A model generated the notes under the pieces. It had not been told where the DNA came from and made no database searches. It saw only the letters and a program-made list of their open reading frames with translations. 64,000 nt of DNA from Neobacillus pocheonensis (GTDB lineage: Bacteria > Bacillota > Bacilli > Bacillales > Cytobacillaceae), in assembly GCA_023702235.1 (NCBI GenBank), contig JAMQCR010000002.1:124001-188000 (forward strand), read 5' to 3'. Both the position numbers and the translations under genes were made by a program. Shown piece after piece: positions 1 to 10,538 of this stretch; position 1 is the stretch's first letter; each line of letters begins with the position of its first letter.

Positions 1-329
1 AATAAGCTTGGTAATAAGTACTCACCGATCGTCAATGAGGCACCTACTCTGAGGGTTGCATTTGACTCCCCCGTTACTTGATTAATCACTTCTTTAGATC
101 GGTCAAAATCATTAACAATTGCTTTTGCAAATGGATATAGCAGCTTTCCCGTTTCAGTTACTGTCAACTTCCCTTCTGACCGATCGAACAACAACGTTCC
201 GTAATAATTTTCTAACTGGTGAATCTGCCTTGTTACTGCAGGTTGGGACACATAACTTAAACGAGCTGCTTGGCTTATACTTCCTTGATCGACAACCAAA
301 CAAAACATTTTCAAGTTTTCTATGTTCAA
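1..329 (-). CDS. LysR-family transcriptional regulator, partial (3' end outside window)
   Basis: Translating the minus strand from a TTG codon gives a classic LysR N-terminus: MNIENLKMFCLVVDQGS, then SQAARLSYVSQPAVTRQIHQ, a winged helix-turn-helix of about 60 residues. It continues into LLFDRSEGKLTVTETGKLLY and the start of the effector domain, then runs off the window edge. The TTG start is chosen because GGAG lies 8-9 bases upstream and no ATG precedes the HTH. LysR proteins bind DNA as tetramers and usually control the divergent neighbour, here the chromate transporter pair about 200 bases away. The co-inducer is unknown. Confidence 0.85.
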   Translation of the reverse strand, partial: MNIENLKMFCLVVDQGSISQAARLSYVSQPAVTRQIHQLENYYGTLLFDRSEGKLTVTETGKLLYPFAKAIVNDFDRSKEVINQVTGESNATLRVGASLTIGEYLLPSL

Positions 330-533
330 TTACATCACTCCATTAATTGAAATGCTTCGTTAAGATGATAGTAACATACATATAAATGTAATAGTTTTAT
401 TGAAATATAATAATCTGTTATACCCTATGCATTTCTTGCAATTTACCTTCATTATTTTAACTGATAACGTAATGTTTAAGAACAGATACCCGATAATTAC
501 CTAAAGAAACTAACCAAGAATGGTGGGAATGGA

Positions 534-1154
534 ATGCGAAAAGATTGGAAAAAGGTTTTTCAAATTTTTTGGACTTTTTTTAAAATTGGTCCCGTTACGT
601 TCGGGGGAGGATTTGCCATGATCCCCTTAATTGAAAAAGAAGTGGTAGATAAAAAAAATTGGTTAAAAAGTGAAGATATCACGGATATATTTGCCTTAGC
701 TCAATCAGTACCCGGTGCCGTTGCCGTTAACTCTGCAACATTTATCGGAAAAAGAATCGGAGGTATAAAGGGAGCAATCGCTGCCATGTTAGGTGTTTTC
801 TTACCTACCTTTTTAATCGTCCTTGTGTTAGGGATTTCTTACAGTTTATTCCATAGCAATCCCAAAGTGGCAGCCGCCTTCCTATCGATTCGAGCTTCAA
901 TCGTCGCCTTAATCGTTTTTGCTGCTATTAAAACTGGAAAAACAGCCATAATGGACAAATCCACATTAGGGCTATTTGTGGTTGGTGTACCGGTCCTTTT
1001 CTTTATTCATCCAGTTATTGCAATCTTTGCTGGCGCTTTAGCTGGCATTATTTTAACAAATATGAAAGAAAAATTCGGCTACAGAGCCAAAATCAATAAC
1101 AAGAAGGAACAGAATCATAATGACATTGAATATTTCATGGGTTCAGGAATATAA
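534..1154 (+). CDS. Chromate transporter, half-size (CHR family) subunit 1
   Basis: This is a 206-residue membrane protein with the CHR signature near its start: FFKIGPVTFGGGFAMIPLIE, then the AQSVPGAVAVNSATFIGKRI segment. Several hydrophobic helices follow. Full-length ChrA has two such halves, whereas short-chain members occur as adjacent gene pairs, as here with the next gene 20 bases downstream. The family exports chromate from the cytoplasm, although some members have other anion roles. GGTGGGAA lies before the ATG. The divergent LysR gene suggests inducible control. The charged tail after the last helix is normal for this subfamily. Confidence 0.9.
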   Translation: MRKDWKKVFQIFWTFFKIGPVTFGGGFAMIPLIEKEVVDKKNWLKSEDITDIFALAQSVPGAVAVNSATFIGKRIGGIKGAIAAMLGVFLPTFLIVLVLGISYSLFHSNPKVAAAFLSIRASIVALIVFAAIKTGKTAIMDKSTLGLFVVGVPVLFFIHPVIAIFAGALAGIILTNMKEKFGYRAKINNKKEQNHNDIEYFMGSGI

Positions 1155-1174
1155 GAGATGAGAGGATTACAACT

Positions 1175-1717
1175 ATGATATTGTGGGAACTATTTAAAAT
1201 GTTTTTTATCATTGGATTAGTGTCGTTCGGTGGAGGTTATGCCATCATGCCGGTCATAGAACTAGAGGTAATAAGGGATGGTTGGATGACAACACAAGAA
1301 TTTTCCAACATTATAGCGGTTGCCGGGATGTCTCCTGGTCCAATTACTGCAAATAGTGCCATTCTTGTTGGATATTCTGTTGCAGGAGTTTCCGGCTCAA
1401 TCATTTCTGCCTTGGGGATCTTGCTTCCTTCTATCATTCTAGTTCTTATTATAGCAACCTGTTTTCTTAAGCTAAATCATTATCCAATTGTAAAATCAAT
1501 GTTTTATGGATTAAGACCGATTGTCACTAGTTTAATAGTATTTGCAGCCATAAGATTTGCCCTTTCAAATAATATGGTTAGTCTTAATTTTACAAGGCAT
1601 AGCATAAGCCTCTTGCTTATCTTTATTTTTTCACTTGCAGCCCTTTGGAAATTCCAGTGGCATCCTGCCTTTATCATAGGACTATCTGGATTAATAGGGA
1701 TTGCTCTATATTCATAA
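1175..1717 (+). CDS. Chromate transporter, half-size (CHR family) subunit 2
   Basis: This 180-residue partner of the preceding gene has the same fold signature (FIIGLVSFGGGYAIMPVIE; AGMSPGPITANSAILVGYSV) and strongly hydrophobic helices to the C-terminus. The two short CHR proteins probably assemble in the membrane with opposite orientations to form the exporter. GAGAGG lies upstream of the ATG, and the 20-base gap implies co-transcription. A weak hairpin lies about 85 bases after the stop. Confidence 0.9.
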   Translation: MILWELFKMFFIIGLVSFGGGYAIMPVIELEVIRDGWMTTQEFSNIIAVAGMSPGPITANSAILVGYSVAGVSGSIISALGILLPSIILVLIIATCFLKLNHYPIVKSMFYGLRPIVTSLIVFAAIRFALSNNMVSLNFTRHSISLLLIFIFSLAALWKFQWHPAFIIGLSGLIGIALYS

Positions 1718-1802
1718 CTTGTCATTTTTATTGAAATTTTGACATACGCATCCGTATTTTCCTACCCTGGCTACTGCTTGATAGATTCTATTAATAAAAG
1801 AT

Positions 1803-1828
1803 CAACCAGTAAAATAAACTGGTTAACC
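1803..1828 (+). terminator. Possible terminator of the chromate transporter pair
   Basis: AACCAGT and ACTGGTT form a 7-bp stem around a 7-base AT loop, followed by TAACCTTTTC. The stem is short and the U-tract weak. Confidence 0.4.
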
Positions 1829-1886
1829 TTTTCTGTTAGCTGAACAAGAATTTTTTATGACTATAAGAAAAAACAAATTTTAAATT

Positions 1887-2333
1887 TTACCCATTAAATA
1901 CATATGGACAATCTTGTTCACTTGGTTGATAAAAACAATGGTTTTTATATCCATCAACTAAACCTTGACCAAACCATTGCGGTGGGCAGAAACCTGCCTC
2001 CCCTGGTGGGTTAAAATACCATAATGAATATGTTGCTGGATGTAATCGATAATTATCTAAATTTTTTTTGGCTAATCTTTTTTCTTGTGATCTAGCTCGC
2101 TGATAAAAATAGCCTTTCTGAACACATTCAAAGGAATAATTTCCACCTTGAATTTGATAAACCATGTCGTGGACAGATCTAATGTCTTTAAAATCCATAC
2201 AATTGCACACAATTCGATTTACACCAACATTTCCAACCATTAACATTCCTTGTTCGCCTTCACCCTCTGCTTCGGCTCTCATCATTCTTGCCAATAAATC
2301 TACATCATCAGATGTGTATTTTACTCTTGGCAT
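1887..2333 (-). CDS. cwlJ: Spore cortex-lytic cell wall hydrolase CwlJ
   Basis: This 148-residue protein belongs to the hydrolase_2 (SleB/CwlJ catalytic) family. Visible motifs are MMRAEAEGEGEQGMLMVGNV near the N-terminus (the Glu-rich catalytic segment), YFYQRARS in the middle, and SLWYFNPPG and HCFYQPS near the end. CwlJ degrades spore cortex peptidoglycan during germination and normally lacks a signal peptide, as here. The ATG at 2333 is preferred over an in-frame GTG three codons earlier because AGAGGTG sits 6 bases before the ATG. No gerQ partner is adjacent. The gene appears intact. Confidence 0.9.
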   Translation of the reverse strand: MPRVKYTSDDVDLLARMMRAEAEGEGEQGMLMVGNVGVNRIVCNCMDFKDIRSVHDMVYQIQGGNYSFECVQKGYFYQRARSQEKRLAKKNLDNYRLHPATYSLWYFNPPGEAGFCPPQWFGQGLVDGYKNHCFYQPSEQDCPYVFNG

Positions 2334-2426
2334 ACCTATCACCTCTTAATACATTTTATGCTTTAAGAGTTTGTTTTATTTTTTCGTGTCTTCAAATGCC
2401 ACGTTAGTCAGTGTGAAATTAAATAA

Positions 2427-2466
2427 CGGCGCCAGGAAATCTGTTACCGTTCTATTCCTGACGCCG
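2427..2466 (-). terminator. Rho-independent terminator
   Basis: A 12-bp GC-rich stem with one mismatch (CGGCGCCAGGAA pairing with TTCCTGACGCCG), read on the minus strand, ends in GTTATTTAATTTC. It lies 16 bases past the stop of the isomerase remnant. Confidence 0.6.
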
Positions 2467-2481
2467 GATTACCTTAATTAT

Positions 2482-2780
2482 TTAAAACCAGTCCCCATAA
2501 CCCAGTTTTCTTAAATAGTCACCTGATTCCTTTAGACAATCAAATGGGTCCCAGGCATATGTGTCGTTCGCTCAATTAAGAAATACCGGGCGCCGCTCTT
2601 AAGTCCTGCTTCAACAATCGTTTTAATATCCAGGGAGCCTTGTCCAAGTTCAGCAAATTGAACAATATTTTGAAACTTTCGATTGAATCTAGTACGGTCC
2701 TTGAAGTCTTCTTCCGTTAAATCGATGCGGCCGATTCGGTAATCCTTTAAATGTAACAGCGAAACCCTTTTTGCAATCAT
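2482..2780 (-). pseudogene. C-terminal remnant of a sugar phosphate isomerase/epimerase
   Basis: Reading the minus strand gives SLLHLKDYRIGRIDLTEEDF, then FAELGQGSLDIKTIVEAG and ARYFLIE. This is the C-terminal part of a xylose-isomerase-like TIM barrel, with the metal-binding HLKD segment and the final LG-x-G-DW tail. A one-base loss after FLIE shifts the frame; the conserved end NDTYAWDPFDCLKESGDYL and GYGDWF continues in another frame to a stop at 2482. The N-terminal two thirds of the barrel is missing. It cannot be functional as it stands. Confidence 0.7.
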
Positions 2781-3066
2781 TATCGCTTAATTTTTCGTGC
2801 CTTATTCAATTTTCCCTTTATCTGATTCATTTCGGAATACTTTTCGTGCTGATTAATAAGCGACTCTTTTGATAATTGCGATATCTCATTACCATACGTA
2901 AATCTGCATGTCCAAGTATAATCTGAAGATGACGAATTTTCGTTATCATCCGGGATAACTGAAACGCAAGCCAAAGGACAAAGTAAATTTAGAAACATAA
3001 CGTCGGCATGAGATATGACAAATGAAAACAAAAAGCTATAAAAACAGCCAGCAAAATAAGCATTGC
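2780..3066 (-). pseudogene. Possible broken small membrane protein, unrecognised
   Basis: An ATG at 3066 with GGGG close upstream begins a hydrophobic run (MLILLAVFIAFCFHLSYLMP) that stops after about 23 codons. A second frame continues with a charged, Lys-rich tail ending at 2780. Together they look like one small membrane-anchored protein broken by a frameshift. No family is recognised and the gene call is weak. Confidence 0.25.
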
Positions 3067-3567
3067 AACCCCTTGATATACCCCTTTTTAAAGGCTAGTC
3101 TCTACCTTTTAAATAAAACAAAAATAAAAAATTAAAGTCATTTCTCTAAAGGGATCGAATGGGTTTTCTTTGGTTCATTAATATGTTTAGGTTTCAATAT
3201 ATGTATAATTTAAAAACAATGAAGATATAGACAATAAAAATAATTAATAAAATGTTAAAAATGATATAAATAACATATACATATATGTTGATAATACCAT
3301 GTACAATAATGTTATTGTTGAAATAACTTTACTAGATAGCGTTCTGTCGCTACTATAATTTATAGCTTCTAAATATATGTAATTTACAAAATTGTTTAAG
3401 GTCCGACCACCTGAACTAGATTCCAACGAATATGAACCGGTTTCGGCAAATGAGAAACTAAAACTATAATCTACGGATTCATTAATCAAAAATAGAATGT
3501 AAAACTTAGAAAAAAGGGGGCGAAACATTAAACTGGCACCCTTGTCAAGGACATATGAAAAAAAGAG
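3067..3567. other. AT-rich gap without a supported gene
   Basis: An open frame at 3244-3528 on the minus strand lacks a ribosome site and any recognisable motif. No convincing terminator or promoter was seen. Confidence 0.5.
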
Positions 3568-3640
3568 TTAAGCAGCTAGAAGATGATTCCTATATTGAAT
3601 AGGGGTCATCTTTTTTAAATTCCATTGATAACGGTAATTG
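3568..3640 (-). pseudogene. 3' remnant of an IS3-family transposase (orfB)
   Basis: The minus strand encodes NNYRYQWNLKKMTPIQYRNH followed by LLAA and a stop. This is the conserved C-terminal tail of IS150-like IS3 orfB. Only about 24 codons survive. It differs from the tail of the IS3 element at 50.5 kb, so it came from a different element. Confidence 0.65.
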
Positions 3641-3933
3641 TTAGAGCCACCGCACAAAAACCTCTGACCCTTGATAATATTAACTTCATTTAATGTTTAT
3701 TACGAATGTGTTCCCGCAGCTACTCCTGTGAACGAATCCAATGTTATTTGTCAAATGCCATTTTGGACGATTTACGACCAAATTCAAGCATTTTTCAATA
3801 TATGCACCCTAAATATTTACAGGGTTTTTGTGGAAAACAGAAACATTGCTCTTTCGGGCAAAAAGAAAAGCCATAATAAATCTCCTTTGGTAAAATAGAA
3901 GTGACTAATCAACTATTACAAAAGGAGTTCATT

Positions 3934-5381
3934 ATGGCTACCTCTATTATACCAAAATCTTATTCTAATGTAATCTACCTTCAACCATCATTTTCAATTA
4001 TGCAAGATGACTTTTCCTCTTTGCGCCACCTCCCTTTTGTAAAATTGGCGCTAGACTTCCCTTGGGAGAAAGTTTTTGCTTCCATTGAGCAAGAATATGT
4101 TAAGGCTCGTTTTGAGCGCTATCGAAACAAGAAAGATCAAAAGTGTTTTGCCAACAACCAGGAAGAATTATTTTCCTACCTACCTCGAAATGTGAGTATT
4201 GGACTAGAGAGATCCTCTAAAGGACGGAAAGGCATTAACTTTTATGCTCTATTCAAATCGTTCCTTTTAGTCCCCCTTCTCTATGTTGAAGTTATGGTAT
4301 CAAGTGTTCATCTTCAAGTTGAAGGAAACTCAGATTTTCGCACCGTTTGTGGTTTTAAACAGGTCCCATCCCTCAAAACCTTTGAGCGATTTGATCAAAT
4401 TATGATTGAAAATGGATTATGGGAAAAGGCCGACAACTGATGATTCAGTTTAATATCGAACAAGGAATTATTGAAAAAGAAGAACAATTGGCGGTCGATA
4501 CGCCACATGTCGAGGCTGAAGTACTCTTCACGCCCATCGCAAGTGCGGCCACACCGAGTCATGTGACTGTCCCAAAATCCCTACAGATGACAATGTTGGA
4601 CTCATGAGAAAAAGTAACACTGTTACATATATCGCCCACAAAGTCGCACTCGTATGTGGTGTAAAATCGGAACTGCCATTATCTAGAAGCGTTTTTAAAG
4701 GTGGCGAGCATGATGGTACAACTCTTGGCCACTTTAGAAAAGATAACGCAAGATCTTCCAGAAGAATGGTTGGAAAATGTTCAATACGTGAGCGCAGATG
4801 GAATCTATCAAAATAATGAGAATCAAAAACTAACAAAAGGGATTCTTCAGGTTAAACTGCTTTCTCCTATAAATCCGAGGAAAATTAAGGACCAAGAACT
4901 CAGTTCTCCTGGAATGGCGAAGCTTGATAAGTATGGTGTTCCGCACTGCATAAGCGGCCACCGATTAAAACTAAAAGGATTCGATGCAACAAAAGAACAA
5001 TACATTTGGACATATCCGGTATTTGATCCCAAGTATAAGCAGGAAGGATTTTCTTGCACAGAGGCATGTCGTGTTCAATGTTGTAATGGAGCTAAAACTG
5101 GAAGAACGGTTCGCATACAAAAATTATTAGCTCCACAAATTGATTCAGAATTTCCGCATCACCTTCAATCTTTCAAAACCAAATATGCGGAGAGAACCGC
5201 CATTGAACGGGTAAACGCACAAGCCAAAGAAGGGCTTAGTATGCGAAGAGTTCATAAACGGGGCCGAGTGGCAGTAGAGGCTCAAGTAGATCGGTGTATC
5301 TTAACCGCACACGCCTTGGCTTATATGTCCGTTCATGAAACAGGGCACCTATACCGTGGTTGGACAAAACTATCCGCATAA
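3934..5381 (+). pseudogene. DDE transposase pseudogene (IS4/IS1182-like), multiple frameshifts
   Basis: The N-terminal part (MATSIIPKSYSNVIYLQPSF, with the LRHLPFVKLALDFPWEKVFA segment) stops at 4440. The middle continues in another frame. From 4701 a third stretch contains VQYVSADGIYQ (catalytic Asp region) and AERTAIERVNAQAKEGLSMR (catalytic Glu region), ending with the AHALAYMSVHE helix at 5381. At least two indels separate the pieces, so the transposase is dead. GGAG precedes the first ATG. The family assignment is by the R-T-A-I-E-R-V-N motif only. Clear terminal inverted repeats were not found by eye. Confidence 0.7.
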
Positions 5382-5588
5382 AATTACTAGTTATTGTAAA
5401 CACGAAACTAATGATGGGATAGGTATGTCCTTTTTTAGTGTTAATTACATAAAAAGTAAAAAACAAACCGAAGGTTTAACCAAATAATTTACTAAGCCAC
5501 AGCATCTATTACATAATTTTTAAATTATTTCATTCCAATTTTAATTTTGTCCTGTGGCTCTATATAAATAAATGTTTGAGTAAAAAGA

Positions 5589-5620
5589 AAAAACTACGGG
5601 GGACTTGCTCCGTAGTTTTT
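5589..5620 (-). terminator. Terminator of the peptide transporter gene
   Basis: A strong hairpin, AACTACGG paired with CCGTAGTT, is followed on the minus strand by a T-tract. It lies 25 bases beyond the dtpT stop. Flanking A/T runs make it look bidirectional. Confidence 0.8.
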
Positions 5621-5644
5621 AAATCATTTTTATTGTGAAATGGT

Positions 5645-7181
5645 TTATTTGATCCCTTTCATAAAGGTTTGCATTTTTGGTGAAAGGGCAAATAAAATGA
5701 TGGATAAAACGATTGATACTACCCCAATAGTTCCAAAGTAAGCCATTTCGTTTTGAGGTGTGTAAAATTTAACAAGTTGTGCATTGAGTGCCTGAGCTGC
5801 AGCATTTGATAAGAACCATAAACTCATCATTTGAGCTGAGAAAGGCCGAAGGTGCCAATTTGGTTGTGGCTGATAATCCAACCGGTGACAAGCACAATTC
5901 ACCAATAACACAAATGAAGTAGCTTAGTACAAGCCATAATGGGTTAACAAGTGCATGCGAGCCGCCAATCATTGCCGGTAAAAGAATCACGACGAATGAC
6001 AAACCTGCGAACAATAGACCAAATGAAAATTTCTGTGTATATGTCGGTTGTTTGTCTCCTAATTTCACCCAAATCCAGCCAAGAATCGGTGCAAAAACGA
6101 TAATAAACAATGGATTTAAGGACTGGAACCACGCCGGTGAAATTTGCATTCCGGCAAAGTGTAATTGAGTCCGCTGATCGGCAAAGTTTGCTAAGATGGT
6201 TGATCCTTGTTCCTCGATTGACCAGAACATAACAGATGCAATGAATAGCGGTATATAGGCAATCAAACGAGAACGTTCTTCTTTAGTTGTTTTCGGGCTG
6301 CGATACATAAATAGGAAATAAAGGATTGGAATAACACATCCCAAGATACCAACAAGGTTAATAAATGATGAAATAGTTAAAGTGCCAGTAGAAACGGAAA
6401 CAGCAATTAATACAACTAAAATAAGTGCAACTACACCAATTTTGGTGAAAGATTTTTTCTTTTCTGCTGCTGGCAGCGGATTGGCTACAAAAGTACCGGC
6501 AAGTCCAAGATTCTTTTTCTTAGTCGCAATATAAACTACTAACGCCAAGAACATACCAATTGCAGCTAGACCAAAGCCTAAGTGGAAGTTATATTGCATT
6601 CCGATTGTACCGACAACTAACGGTGCGACGAATGCGCCAAGGTTAACGCCCATGTAAAAAATGCTGAAAGCAGCATCGCGGCGTGCGTCGTTAATATCAT
6701 ACATTTCACCTAAAACTGTAGAAATATTTGGTTTCAGGAATCCAGTACCGATGACAATCAGAACCATCGATACAAAGAACATCGTCATGCTTCCAGGTAT
6801 CGCTAAGGCTATATGCCCGAACATAATCAAGATACCACCGTAAAACACGCCTTTCGTTGCTCCAAATATTCTATCAGACAGCCAGCCGCCAATGATTCCG
6901 GACATATAGACTAATGATCCATATACCGACGCAATCGCAAGAGCCGTTTGCTGATCAATTCCTAATCCGCCTTTTGAAACTGAATAATACATATAGAATA
7001 CAAGGATTGCCTTCATACCGTAGTATGAAAATCTCTCCCAGAATTCCGTGAAAAATAACGTAAATAAACCTTTAGGGTCGCCAAAAAAGCCCTTTTGCGG
7101 AACACTTTCCACAATTTTCCGTCTATTCAAACCGTATTGTGAAGCGCTTACAGTAATTTTCTCATTTTTTATCGCAGACAT
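5645..7181 (-). pseudogene. dtpT: Di-/tripeptide:proton symporter (POT family), frameshifted near the 3' end
   Basis: This is a proton-driven oligopeptide importer of the inner membrane. The frame from the ATG at 7181 (AGGAGG upstream) encodes the POT signatures GLFTLFFTEFWERFSYYGMK and FSIFYMGVNLGAF and about ten of the usual helices. Near 5850 one extra base shifts the frame (APSAF, then nonsense). The lost C-terminus continues in the neighbouring frame as SAQMMSLWFLSNAAAQALNA and ends with LSPKMQTFMKGIK at 5645. Removing one base restores a normal length of about 500 residues. Either the last two helices are lost or this is a sequencing error. Confidence 0.85.
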
Positions 7182-7383
7182 AGTTAAACCTCCTTTTTCT
7201 ATACCATAATAGTATTTTAATATTTTATAATTGTCAATTATCATTTTTTCTAAATGAGTTCCTTTGTTTCAAACATTGTGTTTAACGGGAATTATCAAAA
7301 TAGAGTTAGTTAATAATCGGATCAACAATATTTTCCTAATATAATTACATAGTGATTATTTTTAAAATGATTATCCCACTAGC

Positions 7384-8030
7384 TCAGAATAAGTAATCGT
7401 CTTTGTTGATGCACAAAGTGTCCCTAATCGGCTGAACCATTCGCCTTTGAATTTTCTTCGATTAAATCGATAACAAAATTCGTCCAAATAGGCTTGGAGA
7501 TACTTTGAATCTAACCCGTGGAACGTTCCACCAACAAATGCTTTTGCATTCGAAAGAACCGTATGTAGCCAGTGTAAATGGTCTGGACTTTCTTTGGCAT
7601 TTTAGACTTGATACTCGTGCTTAAAGCCAGCTCCTTCAAGTGCCCGGTAGGAACGGTAAGCATCGCTACTGATCGTCGAACCTGGTTGGATTCTTTTCTC
7701 GGCAAAATCAATCAAAGTTTCCCCTTTGATGTTTGGGATGACCTCCATTTTAAGATAAAGAGGATGTCCTTTTTTGTTCAAGGATAACCCCACTAAAACC
7801 TTGGTTTTATCTGTGCCTCGCCCGCGTTTTCCACCTTCAGAAGGCGCGCCAAAGAAAGCATCATCTAGTTCTACTATGCCAGCTAATGTGTATTCTGCAT
7901 CACGTTTTCTCATAGCTTGGCGGATTTTATGAAGCATGAGCCAAGCTGTTTTATACGTCACTTCAAGTTCTTCAGAAAGCCTTGTCGCAGATACACCGCG
8001 TTTATCATGAGCGATTAAATAAATGGCTAA
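7384..8030 (-). pseudogene. IS1595-family transposase remnant
   Basis: The minus strand shows the ISXO2-like DDE domain: VTYKTAWLMLHKIRQAMRKR, then GIVELDDAFFGA (first Asp) and STISSDAYRSYRAL (second Asp). After the KHEYQV segment a frameshift near 7605 moves the ending (HLHWLHTVLSNAKAFVGGTF and YRFNRRKF) to another frame, stopping at 7384. The N-terminal zinc-ribbon half is missing, the homology starting abruptly near 8030. The element is dead. Confidence 0.8.
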
Positions 8031-8212
8031 GGATCCGAAACAAAGTATTCAAGTCGGGGTAAAACATTTTCCGCGTATACTCACGTATGGCAATCAAAAA
8101 AAAACTTAAACGGTTAAAACGGCGCAACACTATTGGTTTATGATAAAATATAGGTAATAAATTTATAATTGATGGTGAAATAGATGCGTACAAAAAACCG
8201 TTCGTATTATAA

Positions 8213-8247
8213 GGTCAGCCAGATATTTCTGGTTGACCAATTTTTAT
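8213..8247 (+). terminator. Hairpin with T-run
   Basis: GGTCAGCCAG pairs with CTGGTTGACC across a short loop, followed by AATTTTTATTTG. It sits just before the IS110 left-end region and could terminate transcription entering the element. Confidence 0.5.
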
Positions 8248-8249
8248 TT

Positions 8250-8452
8250 GGTTTTATTATAACGGTAGCCGGGGTAGAACGTAAGCACCGTGGGACTTAG
8301 ATCCCGTCAGCTAAACAGTTCGCCCCCTACTTGTAGAAACATGATTGAGGCTGGTTGGGACAATGGATCTCGTATAACAAGCGAAGCTATGATACTACAA
8401 GAAGGAATTAGGGGTACCGGTGATTTTATTTATTAGAGGAGGAGATTTAAAA
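8250..8452 (+). ncRNA. IS110 left-end noncoding region, candidate bridge RNA
   Basis: About 200 bases of comparatively GC-rich, non-coding DNA precede the IS110 transposase. They contain GTAGCCGGGGTAG, CGTAAGCACCGTGGGACTTA and further short complementary blocks. IS110-group elements are known to carry a structured guide (bridge) RNA in the 5' noncoding end. Position, length and composition fit, but no covariance check was possible and the exact element boundary is not visible. Confidence 0.5.
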
Positions 8453-9328
8453 ATGAATCCAGTCGTTGGTCTGGATATAGCAAAAGGCGAAAGTCAGGTT
8501 CAAGCTTTCTTGGAAAAGAAAAAACCTTACAAAAGTAGTTTTAAAGTATCACATACTCTGGAGGGATTAGATACTTTACATCAATTTCTTAGAGAAATTG
8601 AGAACTTATCAGGAGTTAAACCTCCAATTGTTCTTGAAGCTACAGGGCATTATCATACTCCCGTTGTTCAGTATTTTGAGGACAGGGATTATTTATTAAT
8701 TATAATAAATCCACTTATCTCCTATCGTGCAAAGAGCTCGAGTTTACGGAAAGTAAAAACAGATAAAATCGATGCTTATCATCTCTGTGAATTGTTCTAT
8801 AAAGAGGATTTAGAGCCGTACAAAAAACGAGGAATTCACCTCTTAAACCTTCGTAATCTTACACGGCAACACGAAAACTTAACAGAAATATTTGTACAAT
8901 CTAAGCTCCAGTTTCAAGCAGTTCTTGATCAGGTTTTTCCTGAGTATAAAGGTGTTTTTGGGGACTTATATTCTGTTGTTTCTTTACTAACTCTACTAGA
9001 ATATCCTACATCTAACGATGTCTTAAAAGCTGAAGAGGAAACGATAGCAGATAGAATAAAGGAAAACTGTAATAGTCGTTCTCGTAAGTGGGCGGCTACA
9101 AAGGCAAAGGAACTGATAACTGCAGCAGCACGAAATCCCTTTCAGAAAACTTTATATCAAAGCCATATTTTAACGCTAAAAATGTATATCAATATGCTTT
9201 TAGAATACCAAAAGCACCTATCAACGTTTCAGGCTGAGATAGATGCTTTAGCAAAAGAACTTATAGAATATAAGATTATCCAATCAATCCCTGGTAGTAA
9301 CTCATCCTTTCATAAATATATCGAATGA
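8453..9328 (+). pseudogene. IS110-family transposase, truncated at its C-terminus
   Basis: The ATG at 8453 has AGGAGGAG upstream. The protein begins NPVVGLDIAKGESQVQAF, with later IVLEATGHYH and KVKTDKIDAYHL, which give the Asp-Glu-Asp residues of the RuvC-like DEDD domain. A coiled helical region follows. The reading frame ends at IIQSIPGSNSSFHKYIE. That is exactly where the second domain (Transposase_20, carrying the catalytic Ser) should start with an IPG-I-G motif. About 100-120 residues are therefore missing, so the recombinase is presumably inactive. It was probably cut by a deletion that joined it to the DNA after 9310. Confidence 0.8.
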
Positions 9329-9416
9329 CGAAATTGTCGAAAATTGCGTGAAATACAATTTTAACGAACAGTCTACCATAATTTCATTATTGTAAATAAA
9401 TTTGTATCCTCGTGTT

Positions 9417-9671
9417 TTAAAAATTAACCTCAACGATTTCATAATCCTCACTGCTATCAGATTCACCAGTGATACAAGTAAAACATCCATTCCATTCAAC
9501 AATAGCAGAACCAATTGCCCAAATAGGGGAGTCACAAGTAATACAAACTGCTCCAGCTCTTTTATTTTCCGCAGCTGATTTAAGTTTTTTCTTTATTTCC
9601 TGTAAATCTTCACTTTTATTATTTTTAACATAACTTTTAGCAAATTCATTAATAGATATAGATATCATCAC
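9417..9671 (-). CDS. Small protein with two CxxC pairs, unrecognised
   Basis: The protein is about 84 residues. A Lys-rich helical N-terminus is followed by AVCITCDSPIWAIG and CFTCITGESDSSEDYEIVEV, so two CxxC pairs may bind zinc. AGGAG lies 9 bases before a GTG at 9671 and 12 before an ATG at 9668; either could start it. The acidic tail and the absence of membrane segments suggest a cytoplasmic protein. It is flanked by transposon debris and has no visible operon partner. Confidence 0.5.
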   Translation of the reverse strand: MMISISINEFAKSYVKNNKSEDLQEIKKKLKSAAENKRAGAVCITCDSPIWAIGSAIVEWNGCFTCITGESDSSEDYEIVEVNF

Positions 9672-9677
9672 AATCAA

Positions 9678-10538
9678 ATACTCCTGTCCTAGATAGGTTT
9701 TTCAGAGTCCTTAGCATCCATACCTGAGAAGAATAGAAATCATGAAATTATTTGTAATCTTCTCATTATACCAAACAGACATTCTATTTACTATCCTTAT
9801 TATTCGTTAAATGAGGATTTAACGCGAAGTTAAAGAAACGGTTAAATTTGCTTCCCTCCCATCAAATAGTGTTAAATGACAAATTTATACCCCGTTTTAA
9901 GACTTATGAAAAATAATCACAATCGTACTACTGATGATTCATTTTTTCGATTTTGCTACCGCAATATGGACAAGTTTTCAATTCAGCTCCCAGAACTTTC
10001 CATACCCAATTGAAAATTCATTTTTCTTTTCCCTTTTTGCACAAGTGCACCAGGAAGGACAAAAGGAAGCTGCTTCTTTTTTTCTATTATTCTTTTAGTC
10101 TCCTACATCTTATCTTTTTTGAATCCGTTCGTAATTATACGTCCATCAGTTATAAGGTACTATTTTCTTTAAACCATTTTGAATCCTTTTGTCATGAAAA
10201 AAAACAAAAAATAAAATCAGCTCGATCGATGTATGTTATGAATTTATAAACTTTTTAACTCTTCATTTTTTCGAAACGTCAGCATATCGCTAATTGGGAC
10301 GATATTAAACATTTCGCTCTACAAATACATGGTAAGACCATTACTTATGGAAATTTCATCCTATTTAATTATTTGTGCATATTGTGAGAGGAAACGTCAC
10401 TACCTTTTAGACAATTCCCAAAGGATTAAGTGCATAAGCTACGATTTGCAAACTAAAAGAGACAATTTGCACAAGTGTTGCTTTGAATAATATTTGATCA
10501 AATTGATACTAATAAACTTTGATAAACGAACAAAAAGA
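9678..10538. other. AT-rich intergenic stretch with a decayed zinc-ribbon remnant
   Basis: No intact gene is seen. On the minus strand near 9940-10020 the codons spell LGAELKTCPYCGSKIEKMNH and a stop, without a start. This is a leftover of a zinc-ribbon protein. The rest is T-rich and featureless. Confidence 0.4.

Noticed and set aside
3244..3528. Open frame of 94 codons on the minus strand
   Set aside because: No ribosome site, no recognisable motif, AT-rich composition like surrounding noncoding DNA.
3671..3898. Open frame before the DDE transposase pseudogene
   Set aside because: No ribosome site or domain; probably noncoding element end.
10270..10380. Plus-strand stretch reading ANWDDIKHFALQIHGKTITY
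   Set aside because: Looks transposase-like but too short and without family-specific residues to assign.
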